Source of the DNA: Idiomarina sp. X4 | GTDB taxonomy: Bacteria; Pseudomonadota; Gammaproteobacteria; Enterobacterales; Alteromonadaceae | Length of the DNA: 64,000 nucleotides | Assembly (NCBI RefSeq): GCF_002808045.1 | Contig: NZ_CP025000.1 | Location: 1,116,001 to 1,180,000 of the forward strand | Direction: 5' to 3' | Part shown: one piece after another, positions 11,965-28,205 of the stretch | Numbering within the stretch: position 1 is the first letter of the stretch | Layout of the letters: every line of letters starts with the position of its first letter | Made by a program: the position numbers and the translations under genes | Notes under the pieces: model-generated | What the model was told of the DNA's origin: nothing | The model's database searches: none | What the model saw: the letters and a program-made list of their open reading frames with translations, nothing else

Positions 11965-13314
11965 TCAGTTCACCTTCAATTTAAAGTCTTTCAGCTCGGT
12001 TCGGCGCGTTAAGTTATCATTTTTCTCTCGGTAAACAACAATGTTGTCCTCAATACGAACACCGCCGTAAGGACGAAATTCGTCCACGCGTTTCCAGTTT
12101 ATCAGGTGCTTTTTATTGGAAGACGCCAACTTATTAAGCATCGGCTCAATAAAGTAAATACCAGGCTCTATGGTATAAACCTGCCTCGCTTCAACCGTAC
12201 GAGTTGTCCGCAGCGTTAGCTGTCCTTTTGGTGAAGGGATTGGCGTGCCGCGTTCGTCGGCTTGGGCGGCACCGACATCATGGACTTGTAAGCCAAGCGG
12301 GTGCCCTAGCCCATGCGGGAAAAACACTGTAGTGATGCCATCTTCAACCATTTGATCAGGGCTGCAACGGACAAATCCGAAGGCAAATAATAGGTTCGCG
12401 ATTTGCTCATGAGCAAGTGTATGCAAGTCCGGAAAGCTAACGCCCGGTTTTAGCTTATCTATCAGCGCTAAGGTAATTTGATCAATCGCCGCAATAAGCT
12501 CTTCGTATTCGTTGTGCTCATACGACCAGGTGCGGGATATGTCCGCCGCGTAGCCACAGACTTCTGCCCCTGCATCCACAAGCATTGACCGCAACGGGAT
12601 TCTGTTAGCGGTAGCTAGCTGCCAGTGATGCAGGACGCTAGCGTTTTCATTCTGCCCAATAATATGGCCGTAAGGTACTTCATTCTGCCCCTGCCGGGTT
12701 TCTGACATATAGCTTAACAGGCACTCAAACTCCGAGGCGCCTTCAGCGAAACTCTCTGCTGCCGCAATATGTCCTCTTGCCGCTAGCGCGTTTGCTTCTT
12801 CCAGACACGCCAACTCATAGTCTGTTTTAAATAATCGATGATAATGAAAAAAATGCAAAACTGGGTCGGGGTTTATATTGTCAAAACCAAGCGCTTTAGC
12901 CACCTCTATATGTTCACCGATATAAGCGGCGTGCTTTTTGTCATAAGGTAAAAGGGTTTCAATAGCCTCTGGCGTTTTCAGGTGTTCCACGTGGAACGCC
13001 CGTGTCCAATCTTCAGACTCCACCGACTTGACCGTGTGCCAAAAGTCATCCGCTGCCAACAGAACCAATGTCGGCTTCGTCTTAGGCTGAACAATTACCC
13101 AAGCATTGGGCAATTGTGTTTCTGGGCACCAGGCTTTGAAATGAGGGTTAGCTCTGAAGGGATAATTCATGTCATCCAGAAACCAGCGCTTCTGCTGCCC
13201 CGAATGAATGGCCAATAACTCTAAGTTTTCGCGCTCTAACAAACGCTCTGCGCGTTTTTGCAAATCATCAATGTGGCTTTGAAACAACCGCCATAAACCG
13301 GCCGATGCGATCAT
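11965..13314 (-). CDS. pepQ: Xaa-Pro dipeptidase (prolidase)
   Basis: PepQ hydrolyses dipeptides with C-terminal proline, using two divalent metal ions. The 449 residues match the E. coli 443. The pita-bread metallopeptidase region shows VDAGAEVCGYAADISRTW (two Asp ligands), FPHGLGHPLGLQVHD (His ligand), TIEPGIYF (Glu ligand) and GGVRIEDN (final Glu ligand). A parS palindrome is embedded in the coding sequence at 12983-12998, encoding FHVEH. Bacterial prolidases of this subfamily from marine Alteromonadales can also split organophosphate triesters; that is family knowledge, not shown here. Confidence 0.96.
   Translation of the reverse strand: MIASAGLWRLFQSHIDDLQKRAERLLERENLELLAIHSGQQKRWFLDDMNYPFRANPHFKAWCPETQLPNAWVIVQPKTKPTLVLLAADDFWHTVKSVESEDWTRAFHVEHLKTPEAIETLLPYDKKHAAYIGEHIEVAKALGFDNINPDPVLHFFHYHRLFKTDYELACLEEANALAARGHIAAAESFAEGASEFECLLSYMSETRQGQNEVPYGHIIGQNENASVLHHWQLATANRIPLRSMLVDAGAEVCGYAADISRTWSYEHNEYEELIAAIDQITLALIDKLKPGVSFPDLHTLAHEQIANLLFAFGFVRCSPDQMVEDGITTVFFPHGLGHPLGLQVHDVGAAQADERGTPIPSPKGQLTLRTTRTVEARQVYTIEPGIYFIEPMLNKLASSNKKHLINWKRVDEFRPYGGVRIEDNIVVYREKNDNLTRRTELKDFKLKVN
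12983..12998. promoter_or_regulatory. parS-like ParB site 1 (in pepQ)
   Basis: TGTTCCACGTGGAACG differs at only one outer base from a perfect 16-bp palindrome of the chromosomal parS type. It matches the two perfect copies inside recF. It lies about 25 kb from oriC and 27 kb from parAB, within the usual origin-proximal range for ParB nucleation sites. Confidence 0.8.
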
Positions 13315-13323
13315 ATAGTCGTC

Positions 13324-15285
13324 CTATTCTGAACCAACAATTTTCATGTCTATCACGTCTTCAAATAAGTTATCTTCTTTACCACCCAGCATTCGATAAA
13401 TTTGTTGATAACTTAATACCGCTTTGACGTAATCTCTGGTTTCATAATAGGGTATTGTTTCAATCCATGCATCTGCTTCCATCGGTTCTTCGGGCAACCA
13501 CTCCCTAACACGGTAATAGCCCGCATTATAGCTTGCAGTGGCCAACAGCCAGTTATTCTCGAAGCGATGTTTTAAACGGCCTAAATAATACGTACCCAAG
13601 CGCACATTGACCGACGGGTTATTAAGACGACGCCAATTCGAATTACCATCAAGTTTTTTGGCGGTGCTCGGCAATATTTGCATGAGCCCGCGGGCGCCGG
13701 CACTTGAGTAAGCGTCATGCCGAAACGCACTTTCTCGGCGCGTAATAGCCAGAGCCCATTCTTCATCGATTCCTGCCGCTTGAGACGCCCGACTTAAAAT
13801 TCCCTGATACGCAAGCGGGAAGCGAATACCCACGGCGTCAAAGTGCCCAATTTGCGCGAGTGTCCAAATGGCCTGATCGTGCCATCCCCACTCACTTGCT
13901 AAGTACGCAGCAACTTTTTGCTCTTCACCGTCAAGCTGTGTCAGTAAATGATTCCATTCGCGGCGTGCGTCCACCCATCGCTCTAATTGAATAAATTCAT
14001 AGGCTCGCTGGACACTGGGATGACTTCGCACCTGCTCAAGCTGAACCACGCTGACTTCCAGCTTTTCCTGCTCTAAGCTGATTGGCTTTTGTAAACGAGC
14101 GGCGGAGAGAAAGCCATAGTAATGTCGTTCATCAGACAAGTCTTCATAAAGCTGTTGCGCCGCTAAGTCATTCCCCAGCTTTTCTTCGCTCCTGGCTAAC
14201 CAGTAGCGCCACTGATTCCCCTGCTTTATGGCCATCGGCAACGCGTTGATAACCGCTTTTAAACCTTGAAAATCGTTGTCCTTTATATGAACGGCCAGTC
14301 GCCACTGCAATACTCGTTCGTTAAGGGCTTCCGGTGGAACCCGCGAATGCCATATTCGCGCTTCTGGGTGGTCGTCCAAGCTAAGAGCCACCGCAAACTC
14401 TTCGGCAATCTCTGCCAACTGCTCTTCGCTAAATGGGAGGCTGTCTTTCAGCTTGTCGTACGCTCTAAGAGCGATGTTTTCGTCCCGCCAAATCAACTTT
14501 TTTAAACCAAAGGTAGCGATTTCAGCTTCACGCGATGGATAACGACCTTTGAACCAACCTGAATCTTCTAATGCCGCGGGCGAATAGCGCACTTTATGAT
14601 AAAACTCACCTAAATATTGCTGGAGTTCTGGTAACAGTCCCGTTAAGTAAGGAATTAGTGTTGCGTTGCCACTGGTGGCGGCCAACCGCAACCGTTCCCA
14701 AACCATCTCGTCCGTTCGCCCACCCAGCTCTGTCCACTCTTTTAAGATGGGATCACAAGCCTGAGGCAAAGAGAACCCATGCTGCCAAATCGCGTCGACT
14801 TGTCGCTTAAACGGGCCATCTTCAAGCCCTTCTTCACGGCGAGCATGAATAAACTGGCAACGATGCGTCAGCGTGCCTGGATGCCTGAAATCACGAATAA
14901 AGCGCTTGTTTTCACCTTCACTTGCCAAATAACTGAGCCAGGGCTGGCGTAACTGCCAGTCCAAAGGGGTGCCTTCGTAGGTTTTTAAAAACTGAAGCAC
15001 TCTGTCTTCATTCGCCAAATAACCCACCTGCTCGAGCCGAGTTAGCTCTAGGTAAGGTTTTAACGGATAACCGTCTAATTCCTGAAGTAACTGCCGATAT
15101 TCATTTAAGCGCCCTCTTTTGGCGGCATATTCCGCTTTTTTGAATAACTCGCGCTGCTGCTCTCGTTGTTCTGAGCCCATGATTTCTGTTACCGCAGGCT
15201 CTGCATGCGAGATCCCGCCTGCAGCAATTGCACAAGCGAGAATAAAAGGCCGACTGTAACGAATGATAAACGATTGCTTCTTCAT
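13324..15285 (-). CDS. slt: Soluble lytic murein transglycosylase
   Basis: Cleaves the MurNAc-GlcNAc bond of peptidoglycan with formation of 1,6-anhydro-MurNAc in the periplasm. The 653-residue protein starts with a signal peptide (basic MKKQSFIIRYSR, hydrophobic core, probable cut after SHA). It continues with the long alpha-superhelical U and L domains and ends with an SLT domain carrying the catalytic ES in ALAITRRESAFRHD, plus GARGLMQILPSTA and TASYNAGYYRVREWL. The length is close to Slt70 (645). It is divergent from fadB with 135 bp between and lies 9 nt upstream of pepQ. No Slt-specific regulator is nearby. Confidence 0.95.
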   Translation of the reverse strand: MKKQSFIIRYSRPFILACAIAAGGISHAEPAVTEIMGSEQREQQRELFKKAEYAAKRGRLNEYRQLLQELDGYPLKPYLELTRLEQVGYLANEDRVLQFLKTYEGTPLDWQLRQPWLSYLASEGENKRFIRDFRHPGTLTHRCQFIHARREEGLEDGPFKRQVDAIWQHGFSLPQACDPILKEWTELGGRTDEMVWERLRLAATSGNATLIPYLTGLLPELQQYLGEFYHKVRYSPAALEDSGWFKGRYPSREAEIATFGLKKLIWRDENIALRAYDKLKDSLPFSEEQLAEIAEEFAVALSLDDHPEARIWHSRVPPEALNERVLQWRLAVHIKDNDFQGLKAVINALPMAIKQGNQWRYWLARSEEKLGNDLAAQQLYEDLSDERHYYGFLSAARLQKPISLEQEKLEVSVVQLEQVRSHPSVQRAYEFIQLERWVDARREWNHLLTQLDGEEQKVAAYLASEWGWHDQAIWTLAQIGHFDAVGIRFPLAYQGILSRASQAAGIDEEWALAITRRESAFRHDAYSSAGARGLMQILPSTAKKLDGNSNWRRLNNPSVNVRLGTYYLGRLKHRFENNWLLATASYNAGYYRVREWLPEEPMEADAWIETIPYYETRDYVKAVLSYQQIYRMLGGKEDNLFEDVIDMKIVGSE

Positions 15286-15420
15286 TAATTCAAACGCATG
15301 TTTAAATAACCGTTGAAAAATTAGCGTATTCGCGCCAAACTCTCTCTACCTTAACCCAAAGCTATAACAGAATCAGTTTCTTTACAGCAACAAATTAATG
15401 GAAGTCGTGGGAGACCCAAG

Positions 15421-18761
<3,341 letters not shown>

Positions 18762-18805
18762 AAGAAACAGCAAAGTTAGGGCGGCTTAATACGACGCTCT
18801 CAGTA

Positions 18806-18965
18806 GAGGAGCCATTTGGTGGCTCCTCCGCTGTTAATTGACGTAGGGTACTCAGAAACTGTCTGCAGCCATGGATGGCTGCAGTCAAGCCCCCAGGGAT
18901 GGGTTCACGGCGTGTTTCTGAGTACCCTGCGTTAAATAAAAGGAGGAGCTGCCAAATGGCTCCTC
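18806..18965. repeat. 160-bp nested inverted-repeat element downstream of fadA
   Basis: Three hairpins are nested in one larger palindrome. Outer left: GAGGAGCCA/TGGCTCCTC (18806-18828, loop TTTGG). Outer right: its inverted copy at 18942-18965, matching 22 of 24 bases. Middle: ACGTAGGGTACTCAGAAAC (18841-18859) pairs with GTTTCTGAGTACCCTGCGT (18914-18932), 18 of 19 bases. Centre: CTGCAGCCAT/ATGGCTGCAG (18863-18884, 2-nt loop). There is no coding potential and no clear target-site duplication. It looks like a REP/BIME-type or MITE-type intergenic repeat, and RNA from it would fold into a long stem after fadA. Confidence 0.85.
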
Positions 18966-19032
18966 TCCCCCTCACCTCTTAAGCGCGAAAGTGTTAAACT
19001 CTCTGTTAATTCCACTTAATTTATTAAAGCTA

Positions 19033-19272
19033 ATGACTCAAATTACCTGCGACAAAGAACTCGATACCCTTGGTCTTAAATGCCCGGAGCCCGTCATGCT
19101 GGTAAGAGCGGCTGTTCGTAAAATGAAAGTTGGTGAGGTGTTACTGATTATAGCGGACGACCCCGCAACAACCCGGGACATTCCGGGCTTTTGCGAGTTT
19201 ATGGAGCATGAATTAGTGGGCTCTGAAACCGAAGATATGCCTTACCGCTACTGGGTTAGGAAGTCCCACTAA
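19033..19272 (+). CDS. tusA: Sulfur carrier protein TusA
   Basis: TusA accepts persulfide sulfur from IscS and passes it on for 2-thiouridine synthesis in tRNA wobble position 34 and other sulfur uses. The 79-residue product (E. coli 81) has the family motif GLKCPEPV with the sulfur-carrying Cys17. I chose ATG 19033 ([10 protein letters not shown]); an in-frame upstream start at 18991 would add 14 hydrophobic residues and is not supported. A short hairpin with a T-run follows. The tusBCD partners are not in this window. Confidence 0.93.
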   Translation: MTQITCDKELDTLGLKCPEPVMLVRAAVRKMKVGEVLLIIADDPATTRDIPGFCEFMEHELVGSETEDMPYRYWVRKSH

Positions 19273-19275
19273 GAG

Positions 19276-19300
19276 CCTGACGTTTGGGTGTCAGGTTTTG
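19276..19300 (+). terminator. Rho-independent terminator after tusA
   Basis: CCTGAC (19276-19281) pairs with GTCAGG (19290-19295) around an 8-nt loop, followed by TTTTGTCTTT. It begins 4 nt after the tusA stop and overlaps the end of the convergent acetyltransferase gene. Confidence 0.6.
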
Positions 19301-19782
19301 TCTTTATTTAAATACATTTCCCAGAACTCAGCCTGACCAACATCGCCGAGCTCGTAAGGTTCAAAGCCGAAATTTTTGTACGCTTGCTTGGCTCGGTCGT
19401 TATTTTCCAGTACTTCCAGGGTCAGCTTCACGCAGCCACGAAATTCTGCCAACGTTTTCACTTCGTCCAGCAGTTTACGTGCAACTCCTTTACCCCTGTA
19501 TTCCGGTATAACAGCTATGTCGTGAATGTTCATCAGCGGCTTAGCAGCGAACGTAGAGAAACCTTCCACACAGTTAGCAACGCCAACCGGAGTGTCACCG
19601 TCGTACGCCAGCAATGAAAAAACATGATCTCTTTTTGCCATCTCATCAATCAGGTTTTCTTTCACTTCTTCAGAAATACCTTCTCCGCCACCCATGGGAT
19701 CTTTAGCATAGGCGTCAAGCATTGCGATAACCGCGCTGCGATGTTTGGGATTGCTGTAATCCGCTAATGTTATTTCAATCAT
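19291..19782 (-). CDS. GNAT family N-acetyltransferase
   Basis: A 163-residue single-domain GNAT acetyltransferase. The acetyl-CoA pyrophosphate-binding motif A is clear: IHDIAVIPEYRGKGVARKLL (about 89-108, R-G-K-G-x-A form), followed by a motif B segment ending AKQAYKNFGFEPY. The acceptor substrate cannot be told from sequence; related proteins of this size modify small amines or protein N-termini. It is convergent with tusA, and the 26-nt gap to tag on the same strand suggests cotranscription. Confidence 0.9.
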   Translation of the reverse strand: MIEITLADYSNPKHRSAVIAMLDAYAKDPMGGGEGISEEVKENLIDEMAKRDHVFSLLAYDGDTPVGVANCVEGFSTFAAKPLMNIHDIAVIPEYRGKGVARKLLDEVKTLAEFRGCVKLTLEVLENNDRAKQAYKNFGFEPYELGDVGQAEFWEMYLNKDKT

Positions 19783-19808
19783 TCTTCCTTCGCTCTTTTA
19801 ACAACGTT

Positions 19809-20408
19809 TTACAACGTAAATTGCTTCATTTGCTGTACGACAGGTTCGTAACAATGACAGCTAACAACGTGGTCGTTAACCATACCAACTGCTTCCATAA
19901 AAGCATAGCAAATGGTGGGGCCAACGAACTTGAATCCTGCCTTTTTCAACGCTTTGGCCATTGCTCTGGAGGCTTCATTTTCGGTGGGAATTTGCGCTTG
20001 TGTCTTATAACTGTTGATAACGGGTTTTCCACCAACAAAAGACCACAGCCACCGACCAAAGTCTTCGCCTTGTTTTTCAAGCGTTAAATACGCTTCGGCG
20101 TTGGTAAATATCGCGTCAATTTTTTTCTTACTGCGAATAATATCACGATTGGTATAAAGCGCTTCCCGATGCTCGTCACTCATTGCCACAATAGCCTGTG
20201 GGTTAAAGTTTAAAAAGGCTTTTTCAAAACCCGCTTGTTTGCGCAAAATGGTTATCCAGCTAAGACCCGCTTGTTGGCCGTCCAGACACAACTTCGCAAA
20301 AAGTTCTTGCGCGTCTCGTACCGGCCTCCCCCAGACATTGTCATGATAAGCCCGATAGTCATCGGCCGATTCACACCACGAACACCGCTCTGGCTGATTA
20401 TTTGTCAT
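19809..20408 (-). CDS. tag: 3-methyladenine DNA glycosylase I
   Basis: Tag excises 3-methyladenine from alkylated DNA, starting base-excision repair. The 199-residue protein carries the Tag-specific zinc site: Cys9 (in RCSWC), His22 (YHD), His180 and Cys184 (DHVVSCHCY), equivalent to E. coli C4, H17, H175, C179. The segments [15 protein letters not shown] and [20 protein letters not shown] are typical. ATG 20408 is preceded by AGGGGA; an upstream in-frame start at 20426 would add six residues only. It is divergent from glyQ. Confidence 0.96.
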   Translation of the reverse strand: MTNNQPERCSWCESADDYRAYHDNVWGRPVRDAQELFAKLCLDGQQAGLSWITILRKQAGFEKAFLNFNPQAIVAMSDEHREALYTNRDIIRSKKKIDAIFTNAEAYLTLEKQGEDFGRWLWSFVGGKPVINSYKTQAQIPTENEASRAMAKALKKAGFKFVGPTICYAFMEAVGMVNDHVVSCHCYEPVVQQMKQFTL

Positions 20409-20440
20409 GCCATCCCCTATAACCAAGGCGCTTCAGAGGG

Positions 20441-20446
20441 TATAAT
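20441..20446 (+). promoter_or_regulatory. Candidate -10 box of glyQS
   Basis: A consensus TATAAT lies 56 nt before the glyQ start in the tag-glyQ divergent gap. No good -35 hexamer is visible at 16-18 nt upstream, so this is a candidate only. Confidence 0.4.
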
Positions 20447-20501
20447 CTACGCATATTTTTCGACCATCGGTCAACCACAAATAACAAAGCAGAGAACGCG
20501 T

Positions 20502-21413
20502 ATGTCGAAATACGATGTAAAAACCTTTCAGGGGCTTATTCTAGCCTTACAAGATTACTGGGCTCAGCAAGGCTGTGCCGTGGTTCAACCTCTGGATATG
20601 GAGGTGGGCGCCGGTACATTTCATCCAATGACCTTTCTGCGTTCAATAGGGCCGGAGCCGGCTAGCTTCGCTTATGTACAGCCTTGTCGCCGCCCCACTG
20701 ACGGACGCTACGGCGAGAACCCGAACCGTCTTCAGCATTACTATCAGTTTCAGGTCATTATGAAGCCTTCGCCAAAAGACATTCAGGCGCTTTATTTGGG
20801 CTCCTTAGAAATGCTCGGTTTTGACACTTTGACGCATGACATACGCTTTGTGGAAGACAACTGGGAGTCGCCAACGCTCGGTGCCTGGGGCTTAGGTTGG
20901 GAAGTTTGGTTGAACGGTATGGAAGTCACCCAATTTACTTACTTCCAGCAGGTTGGTGGGCTAGAGTGTCGTCCGGTTGCCGGTGAAATCACCTACGGTC
21001 TTGAGCGTTTAGCAATGTATATTCAGGGCGTGGACAGCATTTACGACTTAGTCTGGACAGACGGACCACGTGGCAAGATCTTATATCGCGATGTTTTTCA
21101 TCAAAACGAAGTTGAGCAATCCACTTATAACTTCGAGTACGCTGATGTCGATGTGCTGTTTCAGCGTTTTGAAGACTGCGAAAAAGAATGCGAATTGCTG
21201 ATAGAAAAAGCCCTGCCTCTACCCGCTTATGAGCAGGTAATGCGCGCATCACATGCGTTCAACTTGTTAGACGCCCGACACGCCATATCCGTAACCGAAA
21301 GGCAGCGTTATATATTGCGAGTGCGAACCATGGCTAAGGCAGTTGCTGAAACTTATTATCAGGCACGGGAAGCGTTAGGCTTCCCTATGGCCGACAAGAA
21401 AGCCGAAGACTAA
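20502..21413 (+). CDS. glyQ: Glycyl-tRNA synthetase alpha subunit
   Basis: The catalytic alpha subunit of the bacterial alpha2beta2 glycyl-tRNA synthetase. The 303 residues match E. coli GlyQ (303). It begins [17 protein letters not shown]; characteristic segments are [31 protein letters not shown] (class II motif 2 Arg), [17 protein letters not shown] and [13 protein letters not shown] (motif 3). I chose ATG 20502; an open frame continues upstream to 20235 but runs through tag on the opposite strand. glyS follows after 13 nt. Confidence 0.98.
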   Translation: MSKYDVKTFQGLILALQDYWAQQGCAVVQPLDMEVGAGTFHPMTFLRSIGPEPASFAYVQPCRRPTDGRYGENPNRLQHYYQFQVIMKPSPKDIQALYLGSLEMLGFDTLTHDIRFVEDNWESPTLGAWGLGWEVWLNGMEVTQFTYFQQVGGLECRPVAGEITYGLERLAMYIQGVDSIYDLVWTDGPRGKILYRDVFHQNEVEQSTYNFEYADVDVLFQRFEDCEKECELLIEKALPLPAYEQVMRASHAFNLLDARHAISVTERQRYILRVRTMAKAVAETYYQAREALGFPMADKKAED

Positions 21414-21426
21414 GGAGAGCATAGCT

Positions 21427-23493
21427 GTGAATAAAGACAACCTACTGATTGAATTAGGCACGGAAGAGCTTCCTCCAAAGGCTTTGAAAGCATTACGTGA
21501 CAGTTTTAAGTCGGGCATACAAGCAAGTTTGGAATCGGCTGAACTCTCTTTCGAAAGCATTGAAGCTTATGCAACACCACGTCGTTTAGCGGTGCTAGTA
21601 GAGCAAGTTGAGACAGAACAACAAGACAAAGTTGTTGAAAAACGAGGTCCCGCTGTAAACGTTGCTTTTGACGATGCAGGAAAGCCAACCAAGGCAGCAG
21701 AAGGATGGGCCCGCTCTAATGGTATTACGGTTGAGCAAGCGGATCGTTTAACAACGGACAAAGGCGAATGGTTGCTGCATAAGGCGACGGTTAAAGGCCA
21801 GTCTTTAATGCAGTTAACGCAAGGGTTCATAGAGTCTGCAATTAAGACACTACCTATTCCTAAACCCATGCGCTGGGGAGACAGTACAGCTCAATTTATT
21901 CGTCCGGTACATACATTGACCGTCATGCTTGGCAGCGAGCTAATCGATGCCGAAGTACTGGAGACAAAAAGCGCTCGATTTATTCAAGGGCACCGTTTCC
22001 ATTCACCGGAAGGTTTCGAGCTCGATCACGTCGACAACTACTTAAATAAGCTGCGTGAAGCGAAAGTGATCGCTAACTTCGAAGAGCGTATTGATATTAT
22101 CCAGTCCGAAGTCACACGCTTAGCAAACGAGCTTGGTGGTCGCGTCATTCAAGACGATGATTTAGTCGAAGAAGTTGCTGCATTAGTCGAGTGGCCAGTT
22201 GCTTTAACCGCGAGTTTTGATAAAGGCTTTTTGGACGTACCTAAAGAGCCGCTTATTGTCACCATGAAAGACGACCAACGTTACTTCCCGGTCGAGGACA
22301 ATAACGGCGAGTTACGTCCTCAATTCATATTCATTACCAATATAGAAAGCCGCGATCCGCAGCAAATCATTCATGGTAATGAGAAAGTTATTCGCCCTCG
22401 CCTGGCAGACGCTCAGTTCTTCTTTGAGTCCGACAAGAAGCAAACGCTTGAATCACGAATTGCCAAACTCGATTCTGTCCTTTTCCAGAAGCAACTTGGC
22501 AGTATTGGCGACAAAGCTCGTCGCATTGCTGAATTGGCAGAAAAAATTGCGTCGCTTCTTAAAGCTGACGCTCAAGCAACTAAGCGCGCCGGTCTGCTGT
22601 GTAAGGCTGACTTAGTTTCCGACATGGTCTCAGAATTCCCTGAAACACAAGGCGTTATGGGAAAACATTACGCGCTTAATGATGGCGAAACAGCCAGTGT
22701 TGCAGAGGCTATAGAGCAACACTATTGGCCTCGTTTCTCAGGGGACCATTTACCTCAAAGCAAAGAAGCATGCGCTGTTGCGCTTGCGGATAAGCTAGAT
22801 ACTCTGGTCGGTATTTTCGGTATTGGCCAAGTGCCTAAAGGTGACCGCGACCCATTCGCTCTGCGCCGAGCTGCGCTTGGGCTATTACGCACATTGGTCG
22901 AGCGTGACTTACCACTCGACTTAAATGAGCTTTTAGCGGCCTCTGCCGAAGGTTTTGGAGATAAGCTATCTAACCAAGCGGTTAAAGGGGATGTCTTCGA
23001 CTTCCTACTCGGACGTTTCCGCCCATGGTATCAAGAGCAAGGCATTTCCGTTGACGTCATTCAGGCGGTGCTTGCTCGCTCACCGTCAAAACCGGTTGAT
23101 TTCGACAAGCGCGTTAAAGCCGTTGAAGCATTTAAATCGCTGGATTCAGCAGAGAGTTTAGCTGCCGCAAATAAGCGCGTAGGTAACATACTGGCGAAAT
23201 CCAAGGAATCAATAGACGGTCAGGTTCAACCAAGCCTGTTACAAGAAGCGCCTGAAAAAGCCTTGTATCAGTTGTTAGACGAAACAGAGAAAACTGTTAA
23301 GCCGCTCATTCAGGACGGTAACTACACCGATGCCCTGACGCAACTGTCTAACCTGAAAGAGCCTGTAGATGAATTCTTTGAGCACGTTATGGTGAACGCT
23401 GAAAAGGATGATATTAGGCTTAACCGCCTGAACTTACTGTACCGTTTACGACAACTGTTCTTAGAAATAGCGGATATTTCATTACTGCAATAA
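21427..23493 (+). CDS. glyS: Glycyl-tRNA synthetase beta subunit
   Basis: The beta subunit of tetrameric glycyl-tRNA synthetase; it binds tRNA-Gly and is required for aminoacylation. The 688 residues equal the E. coli 689. It begins from GTG 21427 after AAGGAGAGC and shows [40 protein letters not shown] with the HD-like GDHLPQS region, and a C-terminal anticodon-binding-like helical domain. The operon ends in a strong hairpin terminator shared with gyrB. Confidence 0.98.
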   Translation: MNKDNLLIELGTEELPPKALKALRDSFKSGIQASLESAELSFESIEAYATPRRLAVLVEQVETEQQDKVVEKRGPAVNVAFDDAGKPTKAAEGWARSNGITVEQADRLTTDKGEWLLHKATVKGQSLMQLTQGFIESAIKTLPIPKPMRWGDSTAQFIRPVHTLTVMLGSELIDAEVLETKSARFIQGHRFHSPEGFELDHVDNYLNKLREAKVIANFEERIDIIQSEVTRLANELGGRVIQDDDLVEEVAALVEWPVALTASFDKGFLDVPKEPLIVTMKDDQRYFPVEDNNGELRPQFIFITNIESRDPQQIIHGNEKVIRPRLADAQFFFESDKKQTLESRIAKLDSVLFQKQLGSIGDKARRIAELAEKIASLLKADAQATKRAGLLCKADLVSDMVSEFPETQGVMGKHYALNDGETASVAEAIEQHYWPRFSGDHLPQSKEACAVALADKLDTLVGIFGIGQVPKGDRDPFALRRAALGLLRTLVERDLPLDLNELLAASAEGFGDKLSNQAVKGDVFDFLLGRFRPWYQEQGISVDVIQAVLARSPSKPVDFDKRVKAVEAFKSLDSAESLAAANKRVGNILAKSKESIDGQVQPSLLQEAPEKALYQLLDETEKTVKPLIQDGNYTDALTQLSNLKEPVDEFFEHVMVNAEKDDIRLNRLNLLYRLRQLFLEIADISLLQ

Positions 23494-23510
23494 CCGTTTA
23501 GAAGATAGAG

Positions 23511-23546
23511 AAAAAGGCGGCTCCGGAAACGGTAGCCGCCTTTTTT
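23511..23546. terminator. Bidirectional terminator between glyS and gyrB
   Basis: AAAAAGGCGGCT (23511-23522) pairs perfectly with AGCCGCCTTTTT (23534-23545), loop 11 nt, with T-runs on both strands. It serves the convergent glyS (+) and gyrB (-) transcripts. Confidence 0.9.
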
Positions 23547-23563
23547 ATATCAAAAGTAACAGA

Positions 23564-27062
<3,499 letters not shown>

Positions 27063-27073
27063 CTAGGCAGATA

Positions 27074-28177
27074 TTACAAACGCATTGGCATGATAACGTA
27101 ACAGCAAGATTCGTCATGTTGAGGCTCTATTAACGCACTGCTATTAGAGTCCGATAGTGTGAAAGACACCTGCTCTTCATCAATATTATTCATCACATCA
27201 AGCAAATAGCTGACGTTGAAACCTATCTCCAAGTCCTCACCTTGGTAGTCGACTTCAATAATCTCTTCAGCTTGCTCTTGCTCTGGGTTGGTTGCTGTGA
27301 TGCAAAGCTCGCCCGAGCTCAGGTTCAAACGAACCCCTCTAAATTTCTCGTTAGACAAGATTGAAGCACGACTGAATGCCTGCTTAAGTGTGTCTCTATC
27401 AGCAATAACAACTTTGTCGCCGCCGCTCGGAAGCACACGCCGATAATCAGGGAAGCGCCCATCAACCAATTTACTGGTAAACATGAGCTCAGGTGTTTCT
27501 ACACGAATATGATTATTGCCAATAGATACCGTTACTTCGTGTTCATCTTCACCCAATAAACGAAGCAATTCCACCACCCCTTTCCTCGGCACAATCACCT
27601 GGCGCTGAGTTAAGCCCGGTTGGTCAATAGCGCAGGTGCTCATGGCCAAACGGTGTCCATCAGTAGCGACTGAGCGAAGCATGCCGCTGTCGGTCTCAAA
27701 CAACATACCATTTAAGTAATAGCGAACATCTTGGTTTGCCATGGAGAAATGCGTTTTCTCCATTAAGTCTTTCAAAATGCCCTGCTCTGTTACGAGCTGA
27801 ATATCGCTTTTCCAATCATCAATATTAGGAAAGTCATCCGCAGAAAGTGTACTCAGCTTAAATTTGCTTCGACCGGATTTTACAGTGGCGCTGTCACCCT
27901 CAGCGGTAAACTCAATCACTGAACCATCGGGCAAACTACGGACAATATCGACTAATTTCTTTGCCGGCACGGTTACCGATGCGTCCATATCAGCCGATTC
28001 CAATCCGACTGACGACACTAGCTCAACTTCTAAATCCGTGCCAGTCAGCTTCAACTGACCGTTTTCAACCTGCAACAATAAATTGGCAAGAATTGGTAAC
28101 GTGTGACGTCTTTCTACTGCGCCACTCACTACCTGAAGCGGCTTTAAAAACGCATCGCGATTAATAGAAAATTTCAT
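27074..28177 (-). CDS. dnaN: DNA polymerase III beta sliding clamp
   Basis: The ring-shaped processivity clamp of the replicase. The 367 residues match E. coli (366), with the three-fold repeated clamp fold. It begins MKFSINRDAFLKPLQ and ends CCYVIMPMRL, which forms part of the partner-binding pocket. VVSGAVERRHTLPILANLL and TDGHRLAMS are typical family segments. It lies 28 nt after dnaA, with an AGGGGAATG start context, and is transcribed with recF and gyrB. Confidence 0.98.
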   Translation of the reverse strand: MKFSINRDAFLKPLQVVSGAVERRHTLPILANLLLQVENGQLKLTGTDLEVELVSSVGLESADMDASVTVPAKKLVDIVRSLPDGSVIEFTAEGDSATVKSGRSKFKLSTLSADDFPNIDDWKSDIQLVTEQGILKDLMEKTHFSMANQDVRYYLNGMLFETDSGMLRSVATDGHRLAMSTCAIDQPGLTQRQVIVPRKGVVELLRLLGEDEHEVTVSIGNNHIRVETPELMFTSKLVDGRFPDYRRVLPSGGDKVVIADRDTLKQAFSRASILSNEKFRGVRLNLSSGELCITATNPEQEQAEEIIEVDYQGEDLEIGFNVSYLLDVMNNIDEEQVSFTLSDSNSSALIEPQHDESCCYVIMPMRL

Positions 28178-28205
28178 GACTCATTCCCCTGTAATGACGA
28201 CATGC

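Noticed and set aside
20235..20501. Upstream extension of glyQ by 89 codons
   Set aside because: It runs antisense through tag; family length (303) and [11 protein letters not shown] start fit ATG 20502.
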